Origin: Nannobrachium achirus | Taxonomy: Eukaryota > Chordata > Actinopteri > Myctophiformes > Myctophidae | Length of the DNA stretch: 64,000 bases | Assembly: GCA_963921795.1 (NCBI GenBank) | Contig: OY997643.1 | Location: 17,396,379-17,460,378 of the forward strand | Direction: 5' to 3' | Shown here: positions 20,501 to 57,610 of the stretch, piece after piece | Position numbering within the stretch: position 1 is the stretch's first letter | Layout: every line of letters starts with the position of its first letter | Program-made: the position numbers and the translations under genes | The notes under the pieces: generated by a model | The model's database searches: none | The model's input: the letters and a program-made list of their open reading frames with translations, nothing else | Told to the model about the DNA's origin: nothing

Positions 20501-23115
20501 ACAGAGATCTCCATATATGGGCATATGGGCATAAAAGATGGACACAGATAGAGTATATGCACACTCCCCACCGCGGCATATATGAGCATAAATAGACACA
20601 GGCAAACAGATGGTCAAAACGGGTCCTATGACAACAGGTATTATGGGATGAGCATAAATGGACACAGGCAAACAGATGGTCAATACAGGTCCTACAGAGA
20701 TCTCCATATATGGGCATAAAATGGACGCAGACAGACAGATAACTCCATATATGGGCATAAATGGACACAGGCAAACAGATGGTCAAAACGGGTCCTACAG
20801 AGATCTCCATATATGGACATAAAATGGACGTAGACAGATAGATATCAACCATATATGGGCATAAATGATAAATGGACACACGCAAACAGATGGTCAAAAC
20901 AGATCCTATGACAACAGGTATAATGGGGTTTGCATTAAAGGGCGGGGCATTCATCCCCTATTTACATTGTTCCCGAGTTGGCCAGGGCGCCGACTAGACG
21001 CTCGGCCGCCCGAAGGGCGGCCGAGCTTCTAGTTGTATTAAAATGGCCATGTTTGGCCAAACTTGGTTGGTATGTGTTCATGTACTGGCCTTGAGCCAAA
21101 AGACCAAAATAGGGACAGCAGGTTGAAGGTGATTAATACATTCGTCACTGTCTGGCCAACATCTCTTAACTCAATTTTTTAGGTTTTTGATTGTTTGGCA
21201 TAAATCAGGGCTATCACTCTTTACATCTGAGTGTTGGTTAAAATAATATTGAACCCATGGAAAGTAGTAAAAAAAGTGGTTGGGAAAAAACCTCCTACTC
21301 CACACTTTCTGCCAAACCAGCTAACTCCACCCGATTGGCCCTCTCTTTTTTTCATAAATATGTGCTATTGAACACCCTTTGCGTCTGTGTGTTGGTTAAA
21401 ATAATATTGAACCAATGAAAAGTAGTATAAAGACCTTCGGTCAAAACCTCCTAACTTCACTTGAGCCCATTTTCCTGAAAATGAACATTTTGGAGTTAGG
21501 AGGTTTTAGCCCGACAGCAGAGATATGTGATAGTTCAGTTCAGTGGCGCGTGTGTTCCTTAACGTGTGTGTCTTAGTGTTTGTGTCGTCGGTCATCATGT
21601 ACAGCAGTCTGCCAGGAGTGGACGTTGCTCACAAACTGCACTGGACGCCTGGAGAGACGGTGGGTTTGTCTGTGTGCTCATAACAATACTGTGTTGAAGG
21701 TTGAAGCCTCGTTTGCACTTTGTCTTGCGATGGCACATGGATTCAGTCGACTCCCACCAGAGAAAGTCAAAAGTCGAAGTTGAAAAAATATATACTTTCT
21801 ATTGTGAAAATAGCAGATCTACATGCTCACAACGCCTTGCGTTGCGAGGCGTTGTGAGCATGTAGATCGTCTATTTACACAATTTCGGCCTCTATATATT
21901 TGACAATTTGGACAATGTTTAATTTGTCATTTTAGAGGTATTAAAAAGTCCTTAAATTGGCACTTAAGAAATGTGCAGATACCCTCTATACACTTAAACT
22001 TTATGTTGGTTTGTTTACAGTTGAGTGAGAAAACAATGTTGCACATTAAGTTAATCATCTGGGGACCCACCAAAATAATTGGGGGGTAGTGTGTGATGTG
22101 ATGACGTCATCATAATGATAAAGTCGACTACAACTCAACTTTTTACTGAGTCGAGTCGACTTGCAAAAATTACTAGTCGTTAATGCCCTACACCACACAT
22201 CATCATAATATTATAATGATCATATTGTGTTGTCCAGGGCTACACTGCACACATCATCAGCACCATCTCCGAGTGGTCTCTGGCCTTCTCCTTCGTCAGT
22301 TTCTTCCTGACCTACGTCAGAGACTTCCAGGTAACAATATTTTTTTATATATATTTTTCTCCCAAATTTGTATTAATGCCATGAGAAACAATAAAACTTA
22401 GACCCGAGGCCGATTCTAAAAACGCCTTCTAAATCCTGAAGCTTTCTGAAAAAGTTTCTATATTCTGTACATAGCAACAACAACCCCAAAAGGGCTTCCC
22501 GGATTGAAAGGTATTGTTACGTATAGGGGTTCCTCCGCTGAAGATCAAACCGAAAAACAGTTTAAAAAAAAAAAAAAATTCCCCGCACTCAAGGGCATAA
22601 TTTTAGATCCTACCTAAAACCCTTCATGCGGCGTAGTTTTGCTTATTTTGGAATAGTTTGTTTGGTATGTCCATCTTTTAGCCCGACTCACAGCGACAGG
22701 CTGACTACACTACTCATAGCAATTAAATAGTGATTGGGGAAACAAACGGGAGGGACAAAGCAATGCTGCTTGCCTGCTTCTTCTGCCTGTTGCCGGTTCA
22801 GGCCACGCCTAGACCGGATCAGACGGCCCGTTTGAATACCAGGCTTTCCTCCGAGGTGAAAAGTCTGGTGACGCAAGGTTATCCCTTGATTAATGCTCGC
22901 ACGGTTGGCTTTTGCAGGAAGTGGTACAAACTTGAGCTTGTCTACTGATATTTACAACATGTTTTTTATCGCCTTCTTTCCCCCAGAAAATCAACCTACG
23001 AGCAGAAGCGGACCTTCAGAGCAGCCACCTGTACGACTCCCCTCACTACAGCATCACCTCACCTGTCAACGTCAACCCCTCTGAAACCTCCCCACTGCTA
23101 GCAGGGAGCATATGA
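12502..23115 (+). CDS. dram2: DRAM2, lysosomal autophagy modulator, 7 coding exons
   Basis: Coding exons join in frame with GT-AG borders: 12502-12632, 16327-16394, 16955-17097, 17878-18055, 21577-21659, 22238-22330, 22987-23115. The 274-aa product (human DRAM2 is 266) starts [20 protein letters not shown] and keeps the family's hallmark stretches: [56 protein letters not shown], and HKLHW followed by [21 protein letters not shown]-type sequence. Six hydrophobic segments fit the Frag1/DRAM/Sfk1 fold. The tail carries E265-x3-L269-L270, a dileucine lysosomal sorting signal also present in human (ERTRLL). Known role: lysosomal membrane protein promoting autophagy; human mutations cause retinal dystrophy. 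An acceptor AG at 12498-12499, two bases before the ATG, means a 5' untranslated exon lies upstream; I did not find it. Introns are crowded with MITEs. Convergent with DENND2D. Confidence 0.96.
12602..12670 (+). repeat. 39-bp tandem duplication of the DRAM2 exon 1 end
   Basis: The block from GACATGTGGACCCCCTGGT to CCCTACATCA occurs at 12602 and again at 12641. The second copy has lost its donor because a type A MITE is inserted right after CCCTACAT. Confidence 0.9.
12669..13118 (+). mobile_element. Type A hAT-like MITE with full hairpin
   Basis: Ends CAATGGTTCTCAACC and GGTTGAGTACCACTG. Flanks CCCTACAT and CCCTACCA look like an 8-bp target duplication with two changes. The hairpin at 12924-13006 (83 bp) uses TACATGCTCACAACGCC arms. 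Lies in DRAM2 intron 1, 36 bp past the donor. Confidence 0.85.
13183..13727 (-). mobile_element. 5'-truncated L1 LINE with 16-bp target duplication
   Basis: Flanked by TGCTAGGGAGAAACTT at 13183-13198 and 13712-13727. The minus strand encodes an L1 ORF2 tail ([20 protein letters not shown], then [20 protein letters not shown]) and ends in an A-rich tail at the low-coordinate side. Lies in DRAM2 intron 1, antisense to the gene. Confidence 0.88.
13735..15715. other. DRAM2 intron 1 middle part: repeat fragments only
   Basis: Contains a single right hairpin arm at 14141-14173 and a fish repeat around 14230-14600 that is related to 58330-58790 (shared TGCCAGATTGGAAATG-like and CATACCAGAGGC words). 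Also a four-copy 16-bp array at 14398-14462 (GGGGAGCACGCACGTG) and a (CA)n run at 15085-15117. No exon seen. Confidence 0.6.
14398..14462 (+). repeat. Four-copy 16-bp tandem repeat
   Basis: Unit GGGGAGCACGCACGTG with one changed copy (GCGCGC). Confidence 0.9.
15668..16330 (+). repeat. Tandem copies of the DRAM2 exon 2 splice acceptor
   Basis: The true acceptor TGTGTTTTGCAG with first exon bases CGATACAG ends at 16326. Near-identical TGTGTTTTGCAGTGATACA blocks end their AG at 15676, 16234 and 16277, and a decayed one lies near 16195. The 43-49 bp units also share AATTAAATGTTTGG. Confidence 0.85.
15726..16172 (+). repeat. L2/CR1-like LINE tail expanded into an 11-copy minisatellite
   Basis: 15726-15830 encodes the end of a LINE ORF2 ([18 protein letters not shown] then stop in one frame, with breaks upstream). 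From about 15830 the last 31-32 bp of that frame (AGAACTACAGACTCACTCCC then TAGCTTCCATT) is repeated about 11 times to 16172. Confidence 0.85.
16327..16394 (+). CDS. dram2: DRAM2 coding exon 2
   Basis: Completes the split Ser codon, then reads [20 protein letters not shown] and FL; donor GTACCG. The acceptor TTTTGCAG is the last of a tandem series of similar acceptors (see 15668-16330). Confidence 0.95.
16655..16862 (+). repeat. tRNA-derived SINE
   Basis: The head has an A-box-like CTCAGGAGGAGGCAGAG, then the B box AGTTCGATCCCC. The body has TCGAAGTGTCTTTGAGCAAGG and the tail has GCACATTGTAAAGTGTCAC. Its tail leads directly into the TG tract in front of DRAM2 exon 3. Confidence 0.8.
16863..16950 (+). 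repeat. (TG)n tract forming the acceptor region of DRAM2 exon 3
   Basis: About 43 TG units with a few GCGTG interruptions, followed only by TTTGCAG before the exon. There is no conventional pyrimidine tract. Confidence 0.95.
16955..17097 (+). CDS. dram2: DRAM2 coding exon 3, enclosed by two TG tracts
   Basis: Reads [17 protein letters not shown] through to CVVANFQ. The acceptor TTTGCAG follows a (TG)n tract with no normal polypyrimidine run, and the donor is the first GT of another (TG)n tract. The length is 143 nt, so skipping would shift the frame. Confidence 0.95.
17098..17164 (+). repeat. (TG)n tract starting at the donor GT of DRAM2 exon 3
   Basis: About 33 TG units. The first GT is the splice donor, so any of many in-register GTs could be read as alternative donors. 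Confidence 0.95.
17459..17499 (+). repeat. (CA)20 microsatellite
   Basis: In DRAM2 intron 3. It is complementary to the UG tracts at 16863-16950 and 17098-17164, so could pair with them in the transcript. Confidence 0.95.
17878..18055 (+). CDS. dram2: DRAM2 coding exon 4
   Basis: Reads [20 protein letters not shown] and onward through [20 protein letters not shown]. Ends one base into a Met codon; donor GTATCC. Acceptor TTGCTTCCAG. Confidence 0.95.
18140..19058 (-). mobile_element. Type A hAT-like MITE interrupted by a TTAA-flanked element
   Basis: In reverse orientation: hairpin at 18154-18236 near its start, right end GGTTGAGAAGCACTG at 19058. A second element occupies 18376-18973. The outer left terminus is lost. 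Lies in DRAM2 intron 4. Confidence 0.75.
18376..18973. mobile_element. TTAA-flanked MITE nested in a type A MITE
   Basis: TTAA at 18376-18379 and 18970-18973. Ends CTCATTTAGTGCC and GGCACTCAATGAG are inverted. A relative with the same core words (AAATCCGTTCAGGCATTC) lies at 42465-42890. Confidence 0.8.
19332..21032 (+). mobile_element. Non-autonomous Helitron carrying a tandem-repeat array
   Basis: 5' end TCTATCTATAAATGCGAGAA follows a host A at 19331. 3' end CTAG at 21029-21032 is followed by a host T. A GC-rich hairpin at 21001-21025 (CTCGGCCGCCC, loop GAA, perfect complement) sits four bases before CTAG, as in Helitrons. No Rep/helicase frame. The interior at about 19665-20900 is an array of ATATATGGGCATATGGGCAG and GATACAGAGATCTCC units mixed with GGGCATAAAAGGGACACAGA units. 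Lies in DRAM2 intron 4. Confidence 0.88.
21165..21515. repeat. Dispersed repeat with GGAGTTAGGAGGTTTT motifs
   Basis: Two internal sub-repeats share TGTTGGTTAAAATAATATTG and AAAACCTCCTA. An inverted copy of the whole block lies at 50920-51235. Confidence 0.75.
21577..21659 (+). CDS. dram2: DRAM2 coding exon 5
   Basis: Completes Met, then [20 protein letters not shown] and HWTPGET, matching the LxQKLHWNPED region of human DRAM2. Acceptor TGTCTTAG, donor GTGGGT. Confidence 0.94.
21735..22190. mobile_element. MITE ending TTAATGCCCTA, with a type A fragment and full hairpin inside
   Basis: Outer parts GAGTCGAGTCGACTTGCAAA and TTAATGCCCTA match the copy at 47609-47925. A type A body without its CAGTGG ends occupies about 21790-22089 and holds an 83-bp near-perfect hairpin at 21801-21883. 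Lies in DRAM2 intron 5. Confidence 0.7.
22238..22330 (+). CDS. dram2: DRAM2 coding exon 6
   Basis: Reads [17 protein letters not shown] and then [14 protein letters not shown], the last membrane segment. Acceptor TTGTCCAG, donor GTAACA. Exactly 31 codons, phase 0 on both sides. Confidence 0.96.
22987..23115 (+). CDS. dram2: DRAM2 coding exon 7 with stop
   Basis: Reads [19 protein letters not shown] and ends [10 protein letters not shown] then TGA at 23113-23115. Matches the human cytoplasmic tail in layout, including the acidic dileucine signal. Acceptor TTTCCCCCAG. Confidence 0.95.
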   Translation, partial: KINLRAEADLQSSHLYDSPHYSITSPVNVNPSETSPLLAGSI

Positions 23116-23116
23116 T

Positions 23117-23650
23117 CTCTGGTCCATAGCGTTAGTGGAGTTCTCCCTAACGCTACGTTCCTCTACCTCCGTATCTCCTTGGCAAAACCGGAAAACCCTG
23201 CCGTCTGGTCCGAAAATAACAAAGACCGTTTCGCCCCTGACGGACCGTGCGACGGAGACACTCCTCCTGGTTCCAACGTCGCAGAGCTGAATAACACCCA
23301 ATGTGAGACTAATGCTCTGTTAATGCGGTCCTCTGACCTGCGCGGCAGTAGTGAGTTGGTGCCGTGATGGTGATGAAAAAATAGTAAAAAAAATAGAAGA
23401 AATGGAGTCTCCATCCGGTGGAATATTTTTCATTTCGCCCTAGAAATGTATTTTAAGTGTGGGGGGCCCAGACTGCGTCCACCAAGTAGAGTAAGCTTTC
23501 AACTGTCCACTGATACCTTTGGTTTGGTGAGGGGCAAAACAGTTTTTGTTATTTTCTGACCAGACGGCTGGGTTTTCCGGTTTTGCCAAGGAGGTGCGGA
23601 GGTAGAGGAACATAGCGTTAGGGAGAACTCCACTGCTATGGACCAGAGCT
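23117..23650. mobile_element. Foldback element beginning two bases past the DRAM2 stop
   Basis: Left arm about 23120-23230 and right arm about 23530-23645 are inverted copies. Landmarks are AACGCTACGTTCCTCTACCT against AGGTAGAGGAACATAGCGTT, and GCAAAACCGGAAAACCC against GGGTTTTCCGGTTTTGC. Related to 6982-7535. It would form a long RNA hairpin in the DRAM2 3' untranslated region if transcribed. Confidence 0.85.
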
Positions 23651-24093
23651 AGGAGCAGATGAGCCTGCCAGCCGCCCTTGGAGGTGTTCCCCAAGGCTCC
23701 GTCACGGGCCCCGTCCTCTTTCAACACTCGGCGGTGTCATCGAAAAGCACAAACAATTTTTTTAAATTATGCTGGACACACCCAGTTATATATCTATCCC
23801 CCGAGGATTTAACCCCATTAACACCTCAGTGAAGTGTTTTTCATTCTGACATCAATGTTTGAATGAAGATAAAACATAGATTTCTGTCTCAGAGATCAAC
23901 GTTACATTTGTTTGCACAGAAAACCAAGGACTACATAAAAATAATAATAATCTTGGTGTCTTTACTGAATCAAACTCGCATCGTTTTCTTTTTACTTTTT
24001 AGATGGTTTGAGGATTGAAGGCCAGTTGAAAATCTTTCATGGTTCATGCCCAGCTGTCTGACCACTTAGGTTGCTGTGTTCAGTGTTCAGGCA

Positions 24094-24121
24094 GGGGGGG
24101 GGGGGGGGGGGGGGGGGGGGG
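24094..24121 (+). repeat. 28-base poly-G run
   Basis: Uninterrupted G; would be a strong G-quadruplex former in a transcript reading through from DRAM2. Length may be an assembly estimate. Confidence 0.9.
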
Positions 24122-24164
24122 TCACCTGGGGTCACCTGCATTTCTCTCAGAGCATATTTATTTT

Positions 24165-24170
24165 AATAAA
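24165..24170 (+). promoter_or_regulatory. Possible DRAM2 polyadenylation signal
   Basis: AATAAA about 1.05 kb past the DRAM2 stop, after the foldback element and the poly-G tract. It is the first canonical hexamer I noticed on this strand; use is unproven. Confidence 0.25.
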
Positions 24171-24479
24171 GGAGAGTTTTGGCCCAGAAGGCAATCCTAA
24201 CTTAAGTACTTATTTGGTCCCCCAAAAGATGGTCCGGTTGTTCAGTTTTCAAAAGATGCAATATATTGCATTATGCGTCTATTTGTCCTACCCGACCAGG
24301 GCTTCAGACAGGAGTGAACGGTTAAATTGTTAATCCACTTATTTAACTAGCCCCAAAGTTTGTATTTTTATTTTCACGTCTGCCGCAAATGCTGTTAGTA
24401 TCCCATTCGAGCAGTAATATTACCACTGCACCACCATTGTTGTTGTTCAAATGCTGAATCTTGAACTCCTGGGCTAGAT

Positions 24480-24769
24480 CAGTGGTTCTCAACCCAAAAA
24501 AATGGTGTTGCGAGGCGTTGTGAGCATGACGATCGGGTATTTTCACAATTTCTGCCTCTAATATTTGACAATTTGGCCAATGTTTAATTTGTCATTTTAG
24601 AAGTATTAAAAAGCCCTTCAATTGTCACCTTAGAAATGTGCAGATACCCTCTATACACTTAAACTTTATGTTGGTTTGTTTACTGTTGAGTGAGAAAACA
24701 ATGTTGCACATTATGTTAATTATCTGGGGACCACCCTGGGGGTCGCGACACACAGGTTGAGAACCACTG
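24480..24769 (-). mobile_element. Type A hAT-like MITE with half hairpin
   Basis: Ends CAGTGGTTCTCAACC and GGTTGAGAACCACTG. Flanks GGCTAGAT and GGCTAGAG form an 8-bp target duplication with one change. Only one hairpin arm remains (24509-24550), joined directly to the left end. Confidence 0.88.
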
Positions 24770-24879
24770 GGCTAGAGCAAGAACAAAAGCATGGAGCAGC
24801 AAATGTAGAACATTTAGGCTGGGTCTGAAATGCCATAACATACTATTATCCCTATTAAAACGAGGAAAGCTTCTGTGTA

Positions 24880-25064
24880 ACCACTTTAAACGTTATTTTA
24901 TATGTTGGCTGTTCAAAAATACCAGATATACAAGCTCATAGCACATCACAATAAGTGTTTTTTTTTTTTTTTACTCAAATCCTTGCTTCTGGGGGTTCCT
25001 GGATCAAAACATATACATGTCATTTTGGGGGTCCTTGACATGAAAATATTTGAGAACCGCTGAT
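24880..25064. mobile_element. Type E hAT-like MITE fragment
   Basis: Right end ATTTGAGAACCGCTG preceded by GGGGGTCCTTGACATGAAAA. One hairpin arm remains at 24914-24945. Confidence 0.65.
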
Positions 25065-26185
25065 ATAGAGACTTCAGAAAACTGTTTGGAAGACTCAAGT
25101 CTTACAGGGTTAATATGCTAAATTACAATGTGAGAATGATTTGTTGGTATGTTTGTCTGACAGCTTTGTTGCTAAACTGCTACCTCTGCTTTGCCACAAG
25201 ATGGGGAACTTGCCTAACATTCTGTGTTCTGATTAGTATGTCATACATGAAACATACTATTGCCTGTGCACACAAAAGTATATTGATAAATAGCATGTGA
25301 TTTCGGATGCAGAAGATATTTTCTGATTACTGAGAGCTGGAGAGGCAGGGAGACCCCTGTTAATGAACTTTTTAAAAGATTTAACTTGCAGCACCTTTAA
25401 CCAATGTGTATTGGTTTATTGAGCCACGAAATGTGGCTGTCTCTGTGTATGCCACTGTTTATAATGACACAAAGTGTCATCATCAAACTAAAACACAAAT
25501 AATTTTATTATACTAATAATGTATGTCTAACTCAACAACCCGCTTCACCAACTGACAAGAACATGGCAGCTTACTGTACAGTTTAAAGCAACACAGAAAA
25601 CTAAAACATGCTGGGGGCATAATGTCTGTTGATGCTTTTGTTTTGTAATACCGGTATGTATATTATAATTGCAAATTATATATAAAAATAAAAAAAATAT
25701 ATATTAAACTAAAATATCAGTGGACCTTTTTCAAATTAACATTTAAAACTTGAATGTAACTTTTCCTGTAGTCATCATTGTGTTGTTTTCGTTTTGAAAG
25801 TACAAGTTTATTATTTAAATGTGTGTAATTGAGGTTGTCGTTGGGACCTTGGGATGTGGCGACTGCAGAGAAGCAGGATTGATCCTTAAAAGGCAAAACA
25901 AGCTCACAATGCATCGCATCATGATGCTTTGTTTGCTTGTAGATCGGCTGTTTTCACTATTTTGGATTGGATTTTAATTCTCAGCTACTAAGCCACTGGG
26001 TGGCAATGAATACAACACATTATCACAATCACTTAATACATAAAACACCTCCTGAGCCTCTGTAAGGAGTTTGAAAATGAAAGTGTCTAAAAACAAAACT
26101 ACACTGATGGGAAATGATGAACCAATCCATTCCACACAGAAGCAGAGGAAATGAAGGGGCTTTTGTATCAAAACGAAACTACTGT
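25065..26185. other. DRAM2-DENND2D intergenic stretch, no gene seen
   Basis: AT-rich. A degenerate hairpin module lies at 25892-25958 (right arm GCTTGTAGATCGGCTGTTTT). Nothing coding recognised. Confidence 0.5.
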
Positions 26186-26189
26186 TAGG

Positions 26190-26975
26190 AAATATACCGT
26201 CCAGTTAAAGAGGAATATACCGGTCCAGTTTAGGAGGACAGCTGAATATGTAAACAGAAACCCATATCTTTGGGAATTCCAAACTGCAGCCCAAAGGCTA
26301 CCGTGTTCAGTGGACAGATGGGTGGACCCTGATCCACTGGCCTAATGTATGAAACATTAACCTAATATATTAAACATTAGCTCATATACATAACCTAATA
26401 CAGGGGTCTTCAATGTTTTCAGGTCAAAGACCCCTTAGTTGAGAGTGATGAAGCAGGGACCCCCACAACCTGTTCATAGATTCCATATAAATGTAGTTTC
26501 ATTGTTTGACAGCACAATCATCTGTGTATTTTGGATTCATGTAAATTTGTGTTTTCAGATATGCAGCGGGAGGCGTAGTGAGCTTGCAGATCTGCTATTT
26601 TTGGCTAAAATTCTCAGAATATGGACACTAGGGTTCAAGTGGTTAATATAAAAAAAGGAGAAAAAACTTTTCTATCACACAAATATTTGGAGGACCCCCT
26701 GTAGTAACTCTGAGGACCCCCTGTTGAAGACCCTTGACCTAATATATGAAACATTAGCTCATATAAATAACCTATTGCCGCCTCATTCAAGTCTGCTTTT
26801 CAATACTTGCAGTTCATTTCCAACAAATAAACTGCATTTTCATTCAGTCTTCATGATGAGGCCGTTAACGTTGATATCTGATTCTGAATAATTGTTTGTT
26901 CCAGTGTTGACAATTCTCGATTTTATTCTCATGAAAAAAAAAAAAAAAAAAAATGATATTGCTTGAATCCCATCA
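26190..26975. repeat. Duplicated segment, copy 1 (with MITE inserted)
   Basis: Matches 29655-30135 in the same orientation. Shared words: CCATATCTTTGGGAATTCC, CTCATTCAAGTCTGCTTTTC, TATTGCTTGAATCCCATC. Copy 1 has an extra type B MITE at 26401-26736 that copy 2 lacks. Confidence 0.85.
26401..26736 (+). mobile_element. Type B hAT-like MITE with exact target duplication
   Basis: Ends CAGGGGTCTTCAATG and TTGAAGACCCTTG. ACCTAATA flanks both sides (26393-26400, 26737-26744). One hairpin arm at 26570-26605. Confidence 0.9.
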
Positions 26976-27004
26976 GCCCAGTCTATCACAAAGTCCTCTA
27001 TAGT

Positions 27005-27010
27005 TTTATT
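27005..27010 (-). promoter_or_regulatory. Possible DENND2D polyadenylation signal
   Basis: AATAAA on the minus strand about 0.95 kb past the stop codon. No nearer canonical hexamer was noticed. Unproven. Confidence 0.25.
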
Positions 27011-27192
27011 AACATTTAACATAAATAAAACTTTAACAATGATTAAAATAACAGTGAATAAAACATATAAAAAGCAACAACAAAGTATTCTTCACTGGAG
27101 TCTCTTTCCAACGAGTCACAAAAGTGTTTTTTCTTTCTCCCAACTCTAGTTCACAGAAATGGCAATTTGAATGTATGCTTTGTAGTACGGTC

Positions 27193-27222
27193 ATAACAGC
27201 TTATAGATCGGCTATTTTTCAT
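27193..27222. repeat. Single hairpin arm
   Basis: AGCTTATAGATCGGCTATTT; the other arm is gone. In the DENND2D 3' flank. Confidence 0.55.
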
Positions 27223-27544
27223 GCGCGACATCGTCATTATGACGAAGAATAAACCTGGCTTTACTCTCTCATCCACAGACAGTTCACAGATAAAGATCAG
27301 TTTATGCTCTAAGCGGCAAGTGTCGAACGACGTCTCGCGGCATTCGAGTTTTGAGCGCTCATGGCGTCTGCAACTCTCATCAATGAACCGTTTTCTGTAA
27401 CCATCACATCCATGACTAGAACAGTAACCTTCTCATCCAGAAGCAGTTCACATGAAGCCGCTCATCAGTGAACAGTTTATAGTAACCCTCTCATAGATGA
27501 ACAGTTAACAGTAACCGCCTCTCTTCCATAACCAGTACACAGAG

Positions 27545-27893
27545 TAAAGGCTTTATCAGAGTCCGAGCTGAAGAGCTATCACCTCAACTTTTAGGTGATA
27601 AGCTATCACCTTAAAATTAGAAAACAAGTGGAGGCCATCATAGTCACAGACTCACGGTGAAGTCCCATCACTGCGCCGATGTGCCTCTGAAACCAGGTGG
27701 CACACTGATTGGTCAAGATCGACCAATCAGTAAACGGGGTGATGGGGAGATGTCTGAAGGTAAAAACAGAGGACAGATGTCTAGGTCCGCAGTGATGGCT
27801 CTTCACTGCGGCTAATGACGTAATGTTGTAGTTTTCTGACTTTAAAAGACTACACCGTGGTGATAGCTTATCACCGCAGACTGTACTATGATA
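27545..27893. mobile_element. Foldback MITE of the GATAGCTTATCACC family
   Basis: Internal inverted motifs AGCTATCACC / GGTGATAGCT recur several times; outer part TTTATCAGAGTCCGAGCTGA. Related to the element at 35394-37329 (ACTACACCG, TACTATGAT words shared). Confidence 0.6.
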
Positions 27894-27894
27894 C

Positions 27895-27956
27895 CTAACC
27901 CTTAACCCTCTCATCATCACATTAACCCTCTTTTCATCACATTAAAATTCTCATCA

Positions 27957-27975
<19 letters not shown>
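27895..27975 (-). repeat. Tandem repeat supplying the DENND2D stop codon and 3' UTR start
   Basis: Four imperfect copies of GATGAGAGGGTTAATGT on the minus strand. The terminal residues MRGLM and TGA of DENND2D fall in the first unit. Confidence 0.8.
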
Positions 27976-56403
<28,428 letters not shown>

Positions 56404-56413
56404 GTTGACAGGC

Positions 56414-57000
56414 TGGAGAGAGAGACAGGGAAACACAGCGGAAGGTGTTCAGTGTGAGCACTACAGTAGAGAGAAACAAACACAGAGGAAGGTGTTCAAT
56501 GTGAGCACTAGGGATGGGACGATATGAACATTTCATATCACGATTATTGTGACAAAAGAAATCGCGATTTACGATATTATCGCGATAATCAAAATCCATT
56601 AACCCGGTGGCGGAACATTTGCCATGAAATAGGCGATCTACAAGCTCACGACGCGTCACATTGTGAACTTGTAGATCGCCTATTTTTTGGCAAAGACATT
56701 TGATAGAGAGTGGAAAAAAAGACTGTATCAAGTACGTATATTATAAGTACATTTTTACCAATTATAGAGTGTTTAAGTGGTACCGGATATGCAGCTAGGC
56801 AAATAAAACGTGAATTGAACCCAGTGCATGACGGAGGACGATATCACGATGTACAAATCTCCACGATACGATTATAGTGAGTGTTTTTTATCACGATAAA
56901 CGATAATATCGCTTATCGTCCCATCCCTGAGCACTACAGTAGAGAGAGACAGAAACACAGAGGAAGGTGTTTAGTTTAGTGTGAGCACTACAGTATAAGC
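56414..57000. repeat. Tandem units upstream of DENND2D exon 1, split by a MITE
   Basis: Three units with AAACACAGAGGAAGGTGTT and GTGAGCACTACAGTA; the second is interrupted by the element at 56510-56928. Confidence 0.8.
56510..56928. mobile_element. hAT-like MITE (type G, AGGGATGGGACGAT ends) with hairpin
   Basis: Inverted ends AGGGATGGGACGAT and ATCGTCCCATCCCT; GAGCACT on both sides. Hairpin at 56624-56688 pairs GAAATAGGCGATCTACA with TGTAGATCGCCTATTT, matched changes on both arms. Confidence 0.88.
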
Positions 57001-57200
57001 CAGAGATCCTGTCCAGGTCAGGACATACTTATATCTACATATCCGGTAAGTAGCATTTACAAAAAGGATGCTTCAGAAGGTCAGACTCTCCCCATCTACC
57101 AAACCATGCAGACATCTACAACCCTAACCCACTGCTCCACTTCCATCTAGATTAGAATAAGGGTCCCCCCCCACATTTACTTTAAATTACCACATATAAA

Positions 57201-57247
57201 TGTTGTGAAAATAGGCGAACATGCTTGCAGATCGTCTATTTTCACAA
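57201..57247. repeat. Reduced hairpin module
   Basis: GTTGTGAAAATAGGCGA pairs with TCGTCTATTTTCACAA; centre only ATGCTTGC-like. Confidence 0.75.
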
Positions 57248-57280
57248 TGTTTACCTCATTTGTATGTGATATGTAGCAGA

Positions 57281-57356
57281 GTGACTCGCTGCTGTTGAGT
57301 CCGATGTTGGACTGCAACGCGGGATACCCGGGTTCGAATCCCGGGCGTAACATCAA
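57281..57356 (+). other. tRNA-like fragment
   Basis: CCCGGGTTCGAATCCCGGG gives a perfect T-arm and B box, preceded by an A-box-like TAGCAGAGTGACTCGC. The acceptor stem pairs poorly, so a tRNA pseudogene or SINE head is likelier than a working tRNA. Confidence 0.45.
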
Positions 57357-57395
57357 ATAATTTGGGGAACCCCATGATTTGAGAACCTCCGATTT

Positions 57396-57476
57396 TTTTT
57401 TTACTCCACTGTAATTATTTGAAAACTTTAGTTACTAGTTACTTTGTAGATTTTGAGTACTTGTTCCACCACTGCT
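57396..57476. mobile_element. hAT MITE end fragment
   Basis: TACTCCACTGTAATTATTTG then ACTTGTTCCACCACTG, same family as 63250-63430. Confidence 0.6.
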
Positions 57477-57610
57477 TCACAGATGGGGCAGCAGCCCTAG
57501 CTCTCTCTGTGCTTGTAGAGACGAGAGCAGAGCAAACAACGGAACACATCATAGAAGTCTGTCCTCTCCAAAGACTGGAAGGAGGATTAGTCACCCTCCA
57601 TACTGTACAG

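Noticed and set aside
19583-20954. Long minus-strand open frames (up to about 440 codons) rich in CPYMEIS and PIYGDL repeats
   Set aside because: They run through the Helitron tandem array in several frames at once; open only because the repeat unit lacks stops.
21801-21883. Candidate microRNA gene (83-bp near-perfect hairpin)
   Set aside because: The same hairpin occurs dozens of times inside MITEs, so it is not a unique miRNA locus. Small-RNA production remains possible.
57281-57356. Functional tRNA gene
   Set aside because: Good T-arm, but the acceptor stem pairs poorly and the sequence is embedded in repeats.
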